Program-made: the position numbers and the translations under genes | Assembly: GCA_023398155.1 (NCBI GenBank) | Contig: JAEWSV010000191.1 | Coordinates: 1 to 6,454, forward strand | From: Spirochaetota bacterium | GTDB lineage: Bacteria; Spirochaetota; Spirochaetia; Treponematales; Breznakiellaceae | Direction of reading: 5' to 3' | Length of the DNA: 6,454 nt | The notes under the pieces: model-generated | Seen by the model: only the letters and a program-made list of their open reading frames with translations | What the model was told of the DNA's origin: nothing | Databases searched by the model: none | In this document: positions 5,628 to 6,454 of the stretch, piece by piece | How positions within the stretch are numbered: the first letter of the stretch is position 1 | Layout of the letters: each line of letters opens with the position of its first letter

Positions 5628-6454
5628 TCACTCCTCCCCGTCTTCCAATGTGAAAGCCGAGATCGAGTTTTCCTGCGCGCGCGCCATGAGGTCCAAGGCG
5701 TTCGCGACCGCGCTTAATCCGGCGACGCTCGCGGACAGGCCGTCTACGTTCCCGGAGATGGCGTCCGCGGTGGCGTCGTTCGTCCTGGCCACCGAGGCGA
5801 GGGCGGCCATGGCTTCCTTGAACGCCGTCGAGGCGTCGCGCATGCGGAGGGCGGCGGAGGTGATGGACCGCACCTTGGCCTCGTTCTCCAAGGAAGCGGC
5901 CAGGATACCCTTAAGCGAATCTTCGGACTTTATCGAGCTGTCCTCGCCCGCCGCGATCTCCAGGCCGCTCTCGGCGATGGAGACGTTCACTTGGGCCACG
6001 CTTTCGGCGAGCCCCGAAACGAGGCCCCGGATTTGGGCGATGGACTCGCTCGATTTTTCGGCCAACTTGCGGATCTCGGACGCCAGGACGGAGAAACCCC
6101 GCCCCTGGACGCCGGCGCGGGAAGCCTCGATCGCCGCGTTGATCGCGAGGATATTGGTCTGGGCTACGATCTCCTCGATGGCCCCGATGATGGCGCCGAT
6201 ACGGTTCGCGTCGTCGCTCAGGGTGCGCGCGCTCCGGGCTACGGCCTCCGACGAGCGCGAGACGCGCTCCATCGATTCCCGGCCCGCGCGCACCGTCGCC
6301 TCGCCCTCCGCAGCCAACCGCCGGCTCGTCTCGGCGGCCGTCGCCGTCTCGCCGGCGCCCTCGACTATCGAAACGAGCTGCCTATCGAAGTCGGTGAGGT
6401 TGTCGCCGGTCCGGGCCAGCTGGGAGGATTGTTCCTTCACCCCCGCCACTACGG
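5628..6454 (-). CDS. Methyl-accepting chemotaxis protein, C-terminal signalling domain (5' end outside window)
   Basis: The frame is open to the window edge. A GTG at 6447-6449 is simply a valine codon inside the protein, since the sequence continues upstream without a stop. The visible ~275 residues are the cytoplasmic signalling domain. Counting from that valine, the hairpin runs from about 92 to 131 with IVAQTNILAINAAIEAS, RAGVQGRGF and SVLASEIRKLAE, which contacts CheA and CheW in the family. The flanking arms are alanine/serine-rich coiled coil, and the C-terminus ends ENSISAFTLEDGEE, with no NWETF-like pentapeptide. Valine stands where a glutamate usually follows RAG. About 160 residues follow the tip, much as in the other MCP (~168), so both may be of similar length class and share arrays. 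The sensor and any membrane segments lie outside the window. The regulator gene follows on the same strand. Confidence 0.92.
   Translation of the reverse strand, partial: VVAGVKEQSSQLARTGDNLTDFDRQLVSIVEGAGETATAAETSRRLAAEGEATVRAGRESMERVSRSSEAVARSARTLSDDANRIGAIIGAIEEIVAQTNILAINAAIEASRAGVQGRGFSVLASEIRKLAEKSSESIAQIRGLVSGLAESVAQVNVSIAESGLEIAAGEDSSIKSEDSLKGILAASLENEAKVRSITSAALRMRDASTAFKEAMAALASVARTNDATADAISGNVDGLSASVAGLSAVANALDLMARAQENSISAFTLEDGEE

Noticed and set aside
6447..6449. GTG as start of the second MCP
   Set aside because: The frame stays open to the window edge, and the domain at this point is mid coiled coil, so the gene is truncated by the window rather than starting here.
1..6454. 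CRISPR array, tRNA/rRNA genes, insertion sequences, phage or defence genes
   Set aside because: No spaced repeats, clover-leaf-like sequence, transposase or defence-type motifs were seen on either strand.

Overview
This is a GC-rich window (roughly 60% by eye) with tightly packed bacterial genes. It carries two methyl-accepting chemotaxis proteins (MCPs), a periplasmic solute-binding protein, the end of an ABC importer operon, a small lipoprotein and a DtxR/MntR-type regulator. The style of both MCPs fits a high-GC spirochaete: the first has an AAHAGD-type hairpin tip and a helical C-terminus with no NWETF-type tail, and the lipoprotein has a short LGSC lipobox. That assignment is an inference from protein style, not a proof. 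No mobile element, RNA gene or CRISPR array was seen.

Layout. Positions 1-159 (+) hold the last 52 codons of an ABC permease. Its end overlaps by 14 bases an FbpC/PotA-type ATPase at 146-1177 (+). A 265-base gap follows, which is strikingly AT-rich against its surroundings; it contains a hairpin, a dyad/direct-repeat element, a sigma70-like promoter and a long leader. Next come a secreted solute-binding protein (1443-2180, +), a strong GC hairpin, and a complete transmembrane MCP (2342-3985, +). Convergent to these is a histidine-phosphatase-superfamily protein (4028-4594, -). A divergent gap of 135 bases separates it from a small lipoprotein (4730-5050, +). On the minus strand, a 5'-truncated second MCP (5628-6454) is followed 75 bases downstream by the DtxR/MntR-like regulator (5073-5552). 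The regulator converges on the lipoprotein.

How the genes may work together. The permease and ATPase form one importer operon, possibly for ferric iron or another small solute. The binding protein has its own promoter and no visible permease of its own; its nearest same-strand partner is the MCP, so it may serve transport, chemotaxis or both. The regulator is unusual: by alignment from memory it has lost several classical metal ligands and ends in a four-cysteine cluster. A TTCTA/TAGAA-type dyad lies upstream of the solute-binding protein gene, and a related one lies just upstream of the regulator's own start codon. This hints at a small regulon joining solute capture, chemosensing and metal or redox status. 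No wholly new system is evident; these regulatory links are the parts most worth testing.
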